Positions 12,893 to 22,800 of a stretch of DNA of 64,000 nucleotides are shown here, piece by piece (position 1 is the first letter of the stretch; each line of letters starts with the position of its first letter). The position numbers and the translations under genes are program-made. The notes below the pieces were generated by a model. It worked only from the letters and a program-made list of their open reading frames with translations. It made no database searches and was not told the DNA's origin. Where the stretch lies: NCBI GenBank assembly GCA_016840095.1, contig JAEOSZ010000026.1:17920-81919 (forward strand), written 5' to 3'. Source of the DNA: Candidatus Heimdallarchaeota archaeon (lineage in GTDB: Archaea > Asgardarchaeota > Heimdallarchaeia > Heimdallarchaeales > Heimdallarchaeaceae).

Positions 12893-12984
12893 AAAATCAC
12901 AGTTTCCATAGAATACAAAAGACATAAGATACAATGATTTAAATATCTTGTTAGAGAGAAAACGATAGAAAATCTGATTGTTGT

Positions 12985-13069
12985 GCGGGGATTGCCGAGT
13001 GGACAAAGGCGCTAGATTCAGGTTCTAGTCCTTAGTGGTTCGGGAGTTCGAATCTCCCTTCCCGCACCA
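12985..13069 (+). tRNA. tRNA-Leu (CAG)
   Basis: The gene folds as a class II tRNA: acceptor GCGGGGA pairs with TTCCCGC, anticodon stem CTAGA/TCTAG encloses loop TTCAGGT giving anticodon CAG, a long variable arm follows, and the T arm is GGGAG-TTCGAAT-CTCCC. CCA is encoded. No intron. Confidence 0.95.
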
Positions 13070-13103
13070 ACTAATCCCTTTTAGCAAAAGATAGGTGTAA
13101 TTG

Positions 13104-13610
13104 ATGAAAATAGGAATCATGAGTGATAGTCATGATCACAGACCAAACATACAAAGAGCTTTGGAATTGTTCAAGGAAAAAGAAGTTGAAGTGATTATAC
13201 ATGCAGGGGATTTAATATCTCCTTTCTGCGTAAAGATGTTTGAGGAATTTAAAGGAAAATTCTACTTATGTACCGGTAACAATCTAGGAGACACTGGAGT
13301 AATAAGTAATATGATGAAAGAGGTGGGATTTTTTTATGAGGATGTAGGAGAGTTTGAAATAGAAGGGAAAACATTTGCCTTATATCATGGAACTGATGAG
13401 CTGCAGCTGAATTCCCTGATTTACTCAAAAAAACCTTATGACTACATTATAACTGGTCATACTCATAAAAAACTCTTGAAGAAGATAGACAAAACAATTC
13501 TAATTAATCCCGGGGAGACATTTGATTTATACGAAGATCCAACTGTAGCTATCCTTAATCTTGAAAATAGAAAGGTAGAATTTCATTCATTGAAATACAA
13601 AGAGATTTGA
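13104..13610 (+). CDS. Metallophosphoesterase, YfcE/MJ0936 family
   Basis: A 168-residue calcineurin-type phosphoesterase. Metal-binding motifs are D-S-H (8-10) in G-I-M-S-D-S-H-D, G-D near 39-40, G-N near 61, and G-H-T-H near 120. Relatives hydrolyse phosphodiesters such as bis-p-nitrophenyl phosphate or cyclic nucleotides in vitro; the natural substrate is unknown. The ATG at 13104 is preferred to the TTG three bases earlier. It ends 5 bases before the methyltransferase gene, so the two are likely co-transcribed. Confidence 0.9.
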   Translation: MKIGIMSDSHDHRPNIQRALELFKEKEVEVIIHAGDLISPFCVKMFEEFKGKFYLCTGNNLGDTGVISNMMKEVGFFYEDVGEFEIEGKTFALYHGTDELQLNSLIYSKKPYDYIITGHTHKKLLKKIDKTILINPGETFDLYEDPTVAILNLENRKVEFHSLKYKEI

Positions 13611-13615
13611 GAACA

Positions 13616-14791
13616 ATGTTAGATTCTCTTCCAGTACCTCTGATTACTTCAGAATTGAGAAAATATCTAGAGGAGCTCCTTGGAAAAGAAACAGCTGAAA
13701 GTTACTTAAGAGCAATTTGTACACCAATGGAAGAATATACACTCCATATATTTAGGAAACAAGAACTTGCAGAAGACATTATAGAACACATTAAGAAATT
13801 TACTTTCAAAGCTTACCAACATTCTACTTTTACCAACTTAATAATTACAGAACCTAAAGGTCCTTTTGAAATAGATTTTACGGAAGAATTGAAGGAAATT
13901 GTAGTGGATAATGTTGCAGCAGAGATGATTTATCAAGGATCTGATGTTTTTGTTCCTGGAATTAAACGTGCAAATAAAGTAAAGGAGAACGATTTAGTAA
14001 TTGTAAAGAACCAGAAGGGAATTCCAGTGGCTAAAGCCAAAGCATTGATGAGTCATAACAAGATTTTGTCAAAGAAAAAGGGTATTGCAGCAATCAATTT
14101 GGAGTCAACATATAGGGTTCCCAGTGTTCCTCAATTGGGATTATATGAGTTTCCAGTTTATTTTCATAGTATGCCTGCTTACCTAGCAAGTTTAAATCTA
14201 GACCCTCAACCTGGAGAGAAAGTGTTGGATTGTTGTGCTGCACCAGGAAACAAAACTATACACTTGAGTGAACTAATGGGGAACAGAGGAGAGATAATAG
14301 CAATAGATAGATCCAAAAGAAGATTACAGAGTCTGGAAGAGAAGATAAAGAAATTTGAAATAAAAAACATCAAAACTGTTGTAGGAAGTATCATTGATTT
14401 GAGTAAGGAATGGAATTTGAAATTTGATAAAATACTAGTTGATCCCCCTTGCACTGCTCTTGGTTTGAGACCTAGACTTACTCTTGAAGTTAATCGCAGA
14501 ATAATTGAATCATCTGCAGATTACCAAAAAGCTATTCTATTTGCATGTAATAAATTATTGAAACCTAGTGGTGAATTAGTTTATTCTACCTGTACAATTA
14601 CAAAAGAAGAAAATGAAGATGTTGTAAATCATGCCTTGAAATTTGGCTTAGAAATAATTCATCAACCAAATAATGTTTCAACAATGGGATCTATTGGTAC
14701 TGAAATACCTATACCTGTGCAAAGGTTTGTTCCTGGACAAGATAAGACTTTGGGCTTTTTTATAGCCAAATTAAAGAAACCTGGGAGTTAA
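13616..14791 (+). CDS. RNA m5C methyltransferase, NSUN6-like
   Basis: A 391-residue SAM-dependent RNA cytosine-5 methyltransferase. A PUA domain lies at about 93-165 inside the N-terminal RNA-binding region, followed by the Rossmann SAM-binding D-C-C-A-A-P-G (205-211). The motif IV P-P-C (277-279) and motif VI T-C near 326 supply the two cysteines expected of an RNA m5C enzyme. PUA plus this catalytic core resembles archaeal/eukaryotic NSUN6, which methylates tRNA C72. The ATG at 13616 is preferred to an in-frame TTG at 13607, which overlaps the upstream stop. Confidence 0.9.
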   Translation: MLDSLPVPLITSELRKYLEELLGKETAESYLRAICTPMEEYTLHIFRKQELAEDIIEHIKKFTFKAYQHSTFTNLIITEPKGPFEIDFTEELKEIVVDNVAAEMIYQGSDVFVPGIKRANKVKENDLVIVKNQKGIPVAKAKALMSHNKILSKKKGIAAINLESTYRVPSVPQLGLYEFPVYFHSMPAYLASLNLDPQPGEKVLDCCAAPGNKTIHLSELMGNRGEIIAIDRSKRRLQSLEEKIKKFEIKNIKTVVGSIIDLSKEWNLKFDKILVDPPCTALGLRPRLTLEVNRRIIESSADYQKAILFACNKLLKPSGELVYSTCTITKEENEDVVNHALKFGLEIIHQPNNVSTMGSIGTEIPIPVQRFVPGQDKTLGFFIAKLKKPGS

Positions 14792-14832
14792 TACCGAACC
14801 TTTTTTAATTTCTGCACTTTCTTTTACATGAA

Positions 14833-15687
14833 ATGAGTTTTTTGAAGAAAGACGCATGTATTTTGATTACTAGTTCAAGACACAAGGATAGTATAGAACT
14901 AGCTTTATCTTTTCATGAAAAATTATTGGAAAAGGGGTATACTTCATTCCTAGATATATTCCTAGCAGAGAAAATTAAGAAACCTGAGTTTGCATGTTCT
15001 GATGAAGAACCCACAATAATCTTCGTTTTTGGAGGAGATGGAACTATTCTCAAAACCCATGAGTTGTGGAGAAATTCTCCTATTTTTGGGATTAATTGTG
15101 GAAAAGTTGGTTTTCTTACAGAAATTGATCCGGAGGAAATTGATCAAGCATTGGTTTCTCTCGAAAAAGGTGAAGGTTTTGTTGAAAGTTACAGCACAAT
15201 TAAGATATCCTCAAAGAACTCATCAACAACCTCAGCAGTCAATGATGTAGTTGTAACTGCTGATAAAATAGGTCAATCTATAAGCCTGAAACTGCATGTA
15301 GATAATCAGTATGTCTACACTCTTGATGGTGACGGTCTAATTGTAGCAACTAGTATAGGATCAAGTGCTTATGGTCTTTCAGCAGGGGGTTCATTAATCG
15401 TTCCAGCAGTTGAAGCAATAATAACAGTTCCAATATGTCCTTTTTCTAGAAGAGTGGTTCCCATGGTTTTTCCTTTAAGCTCTAAGTTGGAAGTAACAAA
15501 TCTGAGCAAATCCAAAAATGGGAGTGTTGTAGTAGATGGAAAAGTAATCTATGAGATTGGGTATAAAGAATCAATCGAGATTGAGAAATCGGAAGAAAAA
15601 ATAAATTTCATTCGATTTTCAGAGAATTACATAACTAGAGTTAGAGAAAAACTTCTACGATTCAATCCTGATGATACAGATGAATGA
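14833..15687 (+). CDS. nadK: NAD kinase
   Basis: A 284-residue ATP-NAD kinase making NADP. The catalytic G-G-D-G-T motif lies near residue 67, followed by N-x-G-K-V-G-F-L-T-E near 90. The C-terminal beta-rich domain has the T-S-I-G-S-S-A-Y-G-L-S-A-G-G motif near 175-188. Its end overlaps the start of nob1 by 8 bases, indicating coupled translation. A second, more distant NAD-kinase-fold protein (AcoX-like) is at 29.5 kb. Confidence 0.94.
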   Translation: MSFLKKDACILITSSRHKDSIELALSFHEKLLEKGYTSFLDIFLAEKIKKPEFACSDEEPTIIFVFGGDGTILKTHELWRNSPIFGINCGKVGFLTEIDPEEIDQALVSLEKGEGFVESYSTIKISSKNSSTTSAVNDVVVTADKIGQSISLKLHVDNQYVYTLDGDGLIVATSIGSSAYGLSAGGSLIVPAVEAIITVPICPFSRRVVPMVFPLSSKLEVTNLSKSKNGSVVVDGKVIYEIGYKESIEIEKSEEKINFIRFSENYITRVREKLLRFNPDDTDE

Positions 15688-16198
15688 AGACAATAACAAT
15701 AAAAAGCTAAATTATTTCATAGTTGATTCTACTGCGATAATTCATCATTTTGTACTTGAAAATGAGCTACAGAATAACGATATTCTTCTTATTCCTGAAT
15801 TATTGGTAGATGAATTAAAATCATCAGTTTCAAAAGCAGTTTTAACAGTATTAGAAGCAGAGGATAAGATAATACACATTGATCCATCTTCGAAATCTAT
15901 TGAAAAAATTACCGGAATAGCAAAAGAAACTGGGGATTTTACAGCATTATCTGAAATTGATCTTCAAGTACTAGCTTTATCATTAGATTTTCCTGGTTCT
16001 GTAATCTATAGTGATGATAATGCAGTTCAAAATGTTTGTAAGAAGTTAGATATAAAATTTGAAACCTTTCAATTCAAAATAAAACATCAACGTGAATACT
16101 TTTGGAAATGTACTGTTTGTAAAAGTAAATTTACACGTAAATTTGAAAACTGTCCTGATTGCGGGAGTCCCATAAAACGATATTTCAAGAAGAAATGA
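15680..16198 (+). CDS. nob1: rRNA endonuclease Nob1
   Basis: A PIN-domain endonuclease that makes the 3' end of small-subunit rRNA. The 172-residue protein has the PIN acidic residues in I-V-D-S-T near 15, V-D-E-L-K near 45, E-I-D near 95 and S-D-D-N-A near 115. A C-terminal zinc ribbon C-x2-C...C-x2-C (about 144-163) follows, as in archaeal and eukaryotic Nob1. The second of two in-frame ATGs is used. Location after nadK and an RNA methylase suggests an operon partly devoted to RNA maturation. Confidence 0.93.
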   Translation: MNEDNNNKKLNYFIVDSTAIIHHFVLENELQNNDILLIPELLVDELKSSVSKAVLTVLEAEDKIIHIDPSSKSIEKITGIAKETGDFTALSEIDLQVLALSLDFPGSVIYSDDNAVQNVCKKLDIKFETFQFKIKHQREYFWKCTVCKSKFTRKFENCPDCGSPIKRYFKKK

Positions 16199-16215
16199 AG
16201 GAAAAGCTATTTTTC

Positions 16216-17328
16216 TTAATGCATGGTTTCTAGAGCTTCTATTATAGCTAGTATAAATCTCTCATTTGTAGGTGTGTCCCCTAAAGTAACAAGAAAAGAT
16301 TTTTTCCTATCCTTGAAAGTATGGCCTTCTCTGAATATTTTAACTATTATCCCCTTACTACAAAGCTGTTCAAAAAGATCAGTTATATCCTCCTTGTATC
16401 TTATGAAAAGGAAGTTGGCATCTGTTCGGAAAACTGTTAATCCGTTAACCATCTTCAAATGTTCAATTACTCGTTTTCTTTCTACAATGAAGTTGTTTAT
16501 TAATTCAACAAATTTATACGGTGCTTGAAGGATATGAGTAGTTGCTAAGATGTGGATTGGGGGGATCTCTTCCAAAATATATTGTTTCTTCAGCAAATTA
16601 ATATATTTTGAATCCGATACAAGATAAGCAGAAGAGGTTGCTCCTAGTCCCCATGCTTTTGCAAAAGATCGAATAACTGTTAGATTATCAAAGTACTTAA
16701 CTTGATTTATCAGACTATATTTTCCAAATTCAACGTACGATTCATCTACAATAATAGGTATTTTGAGTTCTCTTGTAAGTGTAAGAACATCTCCTTCATC
16801 AAATTGATTTGCAGTAGGATAGTGTGGCGAAGAAAAAACAATAGCCTTTGGAGATATTTCCTCTGTTAGTTCTATTATAGCATTCACATCTAGTTCAAAA
16901 TTATCAATCAAACTGACTTTGTGAATGTTAAGTTTCTGATTTTGAGCGATTTCATCATAAATACCCTTATCAGGAGAAAGTAGAATGATATCGTTTTTTC
17001 TCTTTGTTGTAATAGATATAATTCTTTGTAGGAGTTGAGTATGGGTCACTCCAGGATAGATTGTAGATGCTTCAACACCTGCAAATCGTGAAATTTCTTC
17101 GATGAAGGAATAATAATCTATTGGATAACTGTCTCTTGGATCTATGGAATCAATTGTTTTTGTTATGATTTTCTGAACATGAGAAGGAGGAACAAATAAA
17201 TTATCACCTAAACTAAGGTCAAGTATTTGATCAATGTTTAAATCGAATTTTTCAACAATTTCCTGATGTCTCTTCAAACGATCAAGAGCATTCTTAGTTA
17301 TGGAAATCCTGTTAGACAGTTGTTTCAC
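16216..17328 (-). CDS. PLP-dependent aminotransferase, HisC-like
   Basis: A fold-type I class I/II aminotransferase of 370 residues. The PLP lysine lies in R-S-F-A-K-A-W-G-L-G (near 215-224). The N of S-P-H-Y-P-T-A-N-Q near 170 and the D-E-S-Y motif near 195 match histidinol-phosphate aminotransferase and CobD-like relatives. No histidine or cobalamin gene is nearby, so the substrate stays open. The start appears to be GTG, with no ATG available before conserved sequence. It converges on nob1 with 17 bases between. Confidence 0.85.
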   Translation of the reverse strand: MKQLSNRISITKNALDRLKRHQEIVEKFDLNIDQILDLSLGDNLFVPPSHVQKIITKTIDSIDPRDSYPIDYYSFIEEISRFAGVEASTIYPGVTHTQLLQRIISITTKRKNDIILLSPDKGIYDEIAQNQKLNIHKVSLIDNFELDVNAIIELTEEISPKAIVFSSPHYPTANQFDEGDVLTLTRELKIPIIVDESYVEFGKYSLINQVKYFDNLTVIRSFAKAWGLGATSSAYLVSDSKYINLLKKQYILEEIPPIHILATTHILQAPYKFVELINNFIVERKRVIEHLKMVNGLTVFRTDANFLFIRYKEDITDLFEQLCSKGIIVKIFREGHTFKDRKKSFLVTLGDTPTNERFILAIIEALETMH

Positions 17329-17486
17329 CTATTTTTCTCACAATAAATAGTTAAAGTTGAGAAATAGAAAAATTCACTCATTATAAAAGTATCCTTCAAA
17401 TTTGAGTTAATATTTTTGGGGAAAACTAAAAAAGAAAGATAGAATAAAAGAGTTACATAGAGAATTTGCTAAGATGGTGACAGAAA

Positions 17487-18377
17487 ATGGTTCACAAATT
17501 TACAGTTGAATTCCCAGAAAGAATATGGAATGCTATCCAAGAAAAGAAAGGAGCTGGCTCAATAAAGGATTTTTTAATTAGATTAATAGAAAAGGAATTT
17601 GAATTGAGAAAAAACAAAGTTCTGATATTAGCTGGTGGTGAAGGAGCTCGTTTAAAACCACTAACAGAAACCATTCCAAAAGCAATGATTCCTGTAGGAT
17701 ACCGACCTTTACTAGAATACAATCTTGACTTAATTGCTAAAAGCGGAATAACTGATGTTGTTTTGTTGATAGGAAAATTAGGTAGCAGAATTATGAAACA
17801 CTTTGGTCAAAACTGGAATGGTGTGGATATAAGCTATGTAAGTGAATCTGCAAATTTAGATACAGCAGGGGCAATATATAATGCTCGAAATCTTGTTTCT
17901 GATACTTTTGTTGTTATGAATTCCGATATTTTAACAGACATAAATCTAGTAAACTTAATTGATTATCATAAGAGCCACAAAAAAGATATAATTGCAACAG
18001 TTTGTGGAATTGGAGTAAATGACTACTATCAAGCAATGGGAAAAACTGCAGATAAAGGACTTTTTTCTGATTATGGAGTGTTCTATATAGATGATGCAAT
18101 TAACAAACAGGTCATAAGATTTGAAGAACCTCCTACAAAATCACAACAAAGTGGTTATATTAATACTGGAATTTATGTTTTTGAACCAGAGATTATTGAT
18201 TATCTCTCTGAATCAGAAGGCAAATCAATTTCAGGAGATACATTACCATTTCTGATAGATGATAATAAAGTGAAAGCTTTTCTCTGTCCTAAGAATGTGT
18301 TTTGGATAGATGTTGCACATCCTGAACGATGGAGCAAAGCATGGGATGTCTTATTTTCTGGAGCATTTGAAATATAG
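17487..18377 (+). CDS. Sugar-1-phosphate nucleotidyltransferase with N-terminal RHH-like domain
   Basis: Residues 44-296 form a sugar nucleotidyltransferase. The signature G-G-E-G-A-R-L-K-P-L-T at 50-60 keeps the key arginine, and the N-S-D near 151 binds metal. It probably charges mannose-, glucose- or N-acetylhexosamine-1-phosphate with a nucleotide. Residues 3-38 look like a ribbon-helix-helix DNA-binding unit: a beta strand K-F-T-V-E-F-P, then two helices. This fusion is unusual. GGTGA 6 bases before the ATG supports the start, so the extra domain is part of the protein. Confidence 0.85.
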   Translation: MVHKFTVEFPERIWNAIQEKKGAGSIKDFLIRLIEKEFELRKNKVLILAGGEGARLKPLTETIPKAMIPVGYRPLLEYNLDLIAKSGITDVVLLIGKLGSRIMKHFGQNWNGVDISYVSESANLDTAGAIYNARNLVSDTFVVMNSDILTDINLVNLIDYHKSHKKDIIATVCGIGVNDYYQAMGKTADKGLFSDYGVFYIDDAINKQVIRFEEPPTKSQQSGYINTGIYVFEPEIIDYLSESEGKSISGDTLPFLIDDNKVKAFLCPKNVFWIDVAHPERWSKAWDVLFSGAFEI

Positions 18378-18465
18378 ATTGAGGTATAAAGAAAGAAAAC
18401 TCAAAAGTGCAAATCTTTAATAATTTGAGTTGAAAGACAGCACAAGTAATAAAGGTGACTGACTT

Positions 18466-18768
18466 ATGGACCTTAATCGAAGTATTAGAATAGCAGTAGA
18501 CACTGGTAAAGTTTCTTATGGCGCAGACTCTGCAAGAACAGCACTATTAAACAAACAAGCTAAACTAGTAATATTATCAAACAACGCTCCTCAAGATATT
18601 AGAGACGATGTATATACATACGCAAATCTTTCTGAAATACCAATTTTGGAATTCACAGGTTCATCATTAGATTTAGGTGCAATTTGTGGGAGACCACACT
18701 TTGTTGCAGCTGTAACAATCTATGAGATGGGAGATAGTGATATACTCAAAGCAGTTAAAAAGAAATAA
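18466..18768 (+). CDS. rpl30e: Large-subunit ribosomal protein eL30
   Basis: A 100-residue member of the L7Ae/L30e family found in archaea and eukaryotes. Conserved segments are G-K-V-S-Y-G near 15, the A-K-L-V-I-L-S-N-N-A block near 32-41 and the L-G-A-I-C-G-R near 68. GGTGA precedes the ATG. Followed by nusA in the same direction, the archaeal order that usually continues from rpoA2. Here the polymerase genes are elsewhere. Confidence 0.95.
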   Translation: MDLNRSIRIAVDTGKVSYGADSARTALLNKQAKLVILSNNAPQDIRDDVYTYANLSEIPILEFTGSSLDLGAICGRPHFVAAVTIYEMGDSDILKAVKKK

Positions 18769-18934
18769 ATACTAGTGATTGACGTAGAAGAGTATCTCAA
18801 CTTATGTTTAAATAGACTTTTAAACATTCAAACCATAAAGATTACTTGAATCGCACTGAAAGACGAATTAAGTCTTTCGAGATAAAATCATGTCAATAAA
18901 TACAAACACGACTTCACAAATTGGATGAAATAAA

Positions 18935-19369
18935 ATGCCTTCAGTAAAATTATCACAAACAGAAATGCAATATATAACTATCCTTCAAGGAATTGTTAAC
19001 GTAACTATAAAAGACTGTATTGTTGATGAAGATGATAACAAAGTCGTTTTTGTTGTTTCTGAGGGACAAGCAGGAATGGCTATTGGGAAAAGAGGGATGA
19101 ATATTAACAAGTTAAAGGAAATGATCTCAAAAGATGTTGAGATAATTGAACATTCATCAGATCCTGCTAAATTCATTAGAAATTGTTTCCTACCCATTAT
19201 CATAAGAGAGATTATCTTTCTAGATAGAAAAAATGGAAAAGCCGCAACAGTTGAAGTTGATAACAAAGACAAAGGACGAGCTATTGGAAGAAATGGAAAA
19301 AACATTAACAAAGTGAAAAATCTTGTTCTTCGTCAATTTGATATCATAGATGTTATGATTAAACAATAA
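18935..19369 (+). CDS. nusA: Archaeal NusA-like KH protein
   Basis: A 144-residue protein with two KH RNA-binding domains and none of the bacterial S1 region. The G-x-x-G loops are G-K-R-G near 51-54 and G-R-N-G near 117-120. It is thought to act in transcription elongation or RNA handling. The gap from eL30 is 166 bases and contains TATA-like AT-rich sequence (GTTTAAATAG around 18805), so it may have its own promoter. Confidence 0.94.
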   Translation: MPSVKLSQTEMQYITILQGIVNVTIKDCIVDEDDNKVVFVVSEGQAGMAIGKRGMNINKLKEMISKDVEIIEHSSDPAKFIRNCFLPIIIREIIFLDRKNGKAATVEVDNKDKGRAIGRNGKNINKVKNLVLRQFDIIDVMIKQ

Positions 19370-19461
19370 TAATCAAACATTCCTAAATTTCTATTTTATA
19401 CTTAATTTTGGAAAAAATTAAAGTAGAATATTAAATACAAAGAATTAGAGAAAGTGATAGC

Positions 19462-19869
19462 ATGTTGAACACATCAATATCAGATGATGATAAATTGAGC
19501 AAACTGCTTAAGTTGATTAAAGCAGAAGGAAATTTATCTGAAATTGCAGAAAATGAAATTATCTCATCTTTTGAATCTCGAGGTGAAAAAGCCGCAAAAA
19601 CTTTACGTGAGAATAAATTGCATAAATTGATTCTTAATGAAAGAATTGCAATATGGGAGGTTGAGGGAACTAGTGGTAGTTATATCTTGATTGATAATAA
19701 TTATTGTGAGTGTAAAGATTTTCAAATTAGAGTTCTAAGGAGAGGAGAAAAAACACTATGCTATCATTTATTAGCGAAAATAATAGGGGAAGAATTACAA
19801 CTTTATAACCTAAGGAAGATCTCTAACGAGGATTATGATAACTTAATAAAATCTAAAATCTCAGATTAG
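19462..19869 (+). CDS. SWIM zinc-finger protein, Sws1/ZSWIM7-like
   Basis: A 135-residue protein with a C-x-C-x15-C-x-H SWIM finger: C82, C84, C100, H102. The stretch before it (I-W-E-V-E-G...Y-I-L-I near 64-77) and the region after it, including S-N-E-D-Y-D near 120, match the order seen in eukaryotic Sws1/ZSWIM7, a partner of RAD51 paralogues in homologous recombination. Family membership as SWIM is clear; the Sws1 role is inference. It lies after nusA and is convergent with rpoB. A GTGAT element precedes the ATG. Confidence 0.78.
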   Translation: MLNTSISDDDKLSKLLKLIKAEGNLSEIAENEIISSFESRGEKAAKTLRENKLHKLILNERIAIWEVEGTSGSYILIDNNYCECKDFQIRVLRRGEKTLCYHLLAKIIGEELQLYNLRKISNEDYDNLIKSKISD

Positions 19870-19898
19870 TTTTAAAAATAATAAAATGGAAGAAATTG

Positions 19899-22800
19899 CT
19901 ACGCAATGTCTTCAAGTTCTATATGTGGTGCAATTCCCAAACTCATTAATTCTTGTAAAAGAAGTTTGAATGCATAACTAATAATTACTCTAGCTACAGT
20001 AGTTTCCTCTTTGCAAATTGGACAATGATACCTGTCTCTATTTCTATCATACATGGCTAAGAAACCACATTTTGAGCAGATTAAAGCATCAGTTTTATCA
20101 GATTCATCAAGTAATCTCTCTTTAAGTAAAATAGATGTTCCATGTCCAATAAGACAATCTCTTTCCATTTCACCAAACCTTAATCCTCCTTCTCTAGCTC
20201 TTCCTTCAGTTGGTTGCCTTGTAAGCATTTGAATTGGACCTCGAGCTCTAGCATGGATTTTGTCTTGTACTAAATGGTGAAGTTTTTGATAAAATTGAGA
20301 ACCTACAAAAATTGTCCCTTCTAATCTTTTACCTGTTTTACCATCATACATAACTTCCCTACCCAGAGGATGCATGCCTTGAGTTTTTAATGTATTATGC
20401 AAATCAGTTAAACTAGTTTTACTGAATGCTGTACCATAAATTGATTCTCCTGCATAAGCAGAAACCTTACCCGCTAACAATTCCATTAACATTCCTATTG
20501 TCATTCTTGAAGGAACAGCATGAGGATTGATAATGATATCAGGAACAACGCCTGATTCTGTGAAAGGCATATCTTCTTGAGGAATAATTAGACCAATAAC
20601 ACCTTTTTGTCCATGTCTTGATGCAAATTTATCTCCAATTTCAGGAATTCTCTCTGATCTAACTTTAACTTTTACAAGTCTATTTCCTTCGTTTGTGTCA
20701 GTTAAGATAACAATATCAGATAATCCGCTTTCTCCATGTCTCATAGCTTTACTAGTTTCTCTTCTGTTTTGAGGTGGCACATCGAATTCTGTATATTCCT
20801 CTAAAAATCTAGGAGGACTAGTTCTACCAATTAAAACCTCTCCTCTATTTCCATCAACAGCAATTTCTGGTTCAATGATTCCATCTTCACCAAGATGAAC
20901 ATATTGAGATTCGTCCTTATAACCTCTAACTGTGTCGTCAGGTATTTCAAAGGTATCTTCTTGACCATTTGGATACTTTCTTTCTTCAGCATCATAGGTT
21001 CGGTAAAAAGTACTTCTTCCTAAACCTCTTTCAATAGCAGCTTTATTTATTAGAAGAGCATCTTCCATATTGTAACCTTCATAAGATAGCACTGCAACAA
21101 TGAAGTTTTGCCCTGCTGGACGACTCTCAAAACCAATGGAATCCATTCCATGAGTTTTAACTAAAGGCTTTTGTGGATAATGTAGGACATGTGCTCTAGT
21201 ATCCATTCGGTTTCTAAAATTAGCAGCAAAAATTCCTAGTGCTTGCTTTGCCATTCCAGCTTCGTAGACGTTACGATCAGAACGGTTGTGTTCAGGGAAC
21301 GGAATTAATGAGGCACATATTCCAAGAATTGTACTTGGAGTAATTTCCATGTGAGTTATATCAGGATTTAAAGCATCTTCATCAATGGCAATATAGAGAT
21401 TTTCTTCTTCTTCTGCATCAACATATTCAACAACTTGATTTCGAACCAAATCGCTCCATGTCCACTTCCCGCTCTTAATCCAAGAATACATTTCCTTGGT
21501 GAGTTGTGGTTCTCCTTCTTTGACAATGATAAGAGGACGACGCACTCTACCTGCATCACAATTGACCATAATTTCATTAGTATCGTCATAATAGGAAACG
21601 TTAACCTTGTTATCAAGTTCTCCTAATCTTCGTTTTTCAATTAGTTTTTCTTTGAAATCTACAGCGTCTTGAATTACTCCTAAGAAACTTCCATTTAAGA
21701 ATACTTTGCAGTATTTTGGATCAGCAACTTGCTTTGCGAGAACAGAAGTAGATTCCACTAAATCTGCGGGTTTAATCTTATTTAATCCTAAACTTTGAAC
21801 AAGTTTTTTCTCCACATCTTTACTATTCAAATCAACACTAATATAGGCTTGAAGGGCAAGATTTTTTACTAGACCACAATTTGGTCCTTCTGGAGTTTCA
21901 TTTGGACATATCTTACCAAAATGAGTGGGGTGCAAATCTCTTGCTTCGAAGTGAGGTTGACTTCTACTTAAAGGACTTACAACTCTTCGTAAATGGCTTA
22001 AGGCTGACATATAATTTGTTCTATCTAGAAGTTGACTTACTCCTGATTTACCTCCAGTCCAGTTTCCAGTTGCTAAAGCATGACGAAGTCTTTCTGTTAT
22101 TAAGTCTGCGCGGACAGCTGTTTTAAGATTTGGTTTTCGACCTCTAACAGTAACTCTTTCAAGTTGGTATTTGATGTCTCTGCAAAGAGCATGAAATGCA
22201 ACACGATACAGCATTAGAATGAGATCTCCTGCTAATTTCAATCTTTTATTAGCATAATGATCTTTATCGTCTTCTGGTCTAATTCCAGCTTCTAATTCAA
22301 GAAGTCTTTGAGCCATTCTAGCTAAGAAGAATGCTTTCTTTAATCGTGATTCCTCATCACTTCCAAGATGAGGTAATAGATATTTATCCAGAACTTGCAT
22401 AGCTCTGTTTATACGATATTCCTTGGTTTGTCCAACAGCTACTCTTTTACCAATGTAATCTAGAGATTCTTCTGTAGTATCAATTTCTGAAGATTCACGC
22501 ATTAAGATTGACATTACTCGAGCACGTAGTTTGGGGGTTGGACTTATGGCCATTGCAATCATATCATCTCTTTCTATACCTAATGCTCTCATTAGTAAGA
22601 TGAGTGATATTTTTCTTGGCATACTTGGAAAACTAACTCTTAATTGACCATCATTGGTGTGTTCAACTGTAACTGGTGCTCTAAAACCATGAATAACACT
22701 GAAAACTTTAGCCTCACTAGTTACGTTTCCTTTACTTGTTAGTTTTTCAATCAAAATTCGATTTGGAGCTAAATCCTCTTGAGTGACTATTACTCTTTCA

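Noticed and set aside
12893..13006. N-terminal extension of the UbiD gene to 13006
   Set aside because: It would start inside the tRNA-Leu gene and adds sequence with no family character.
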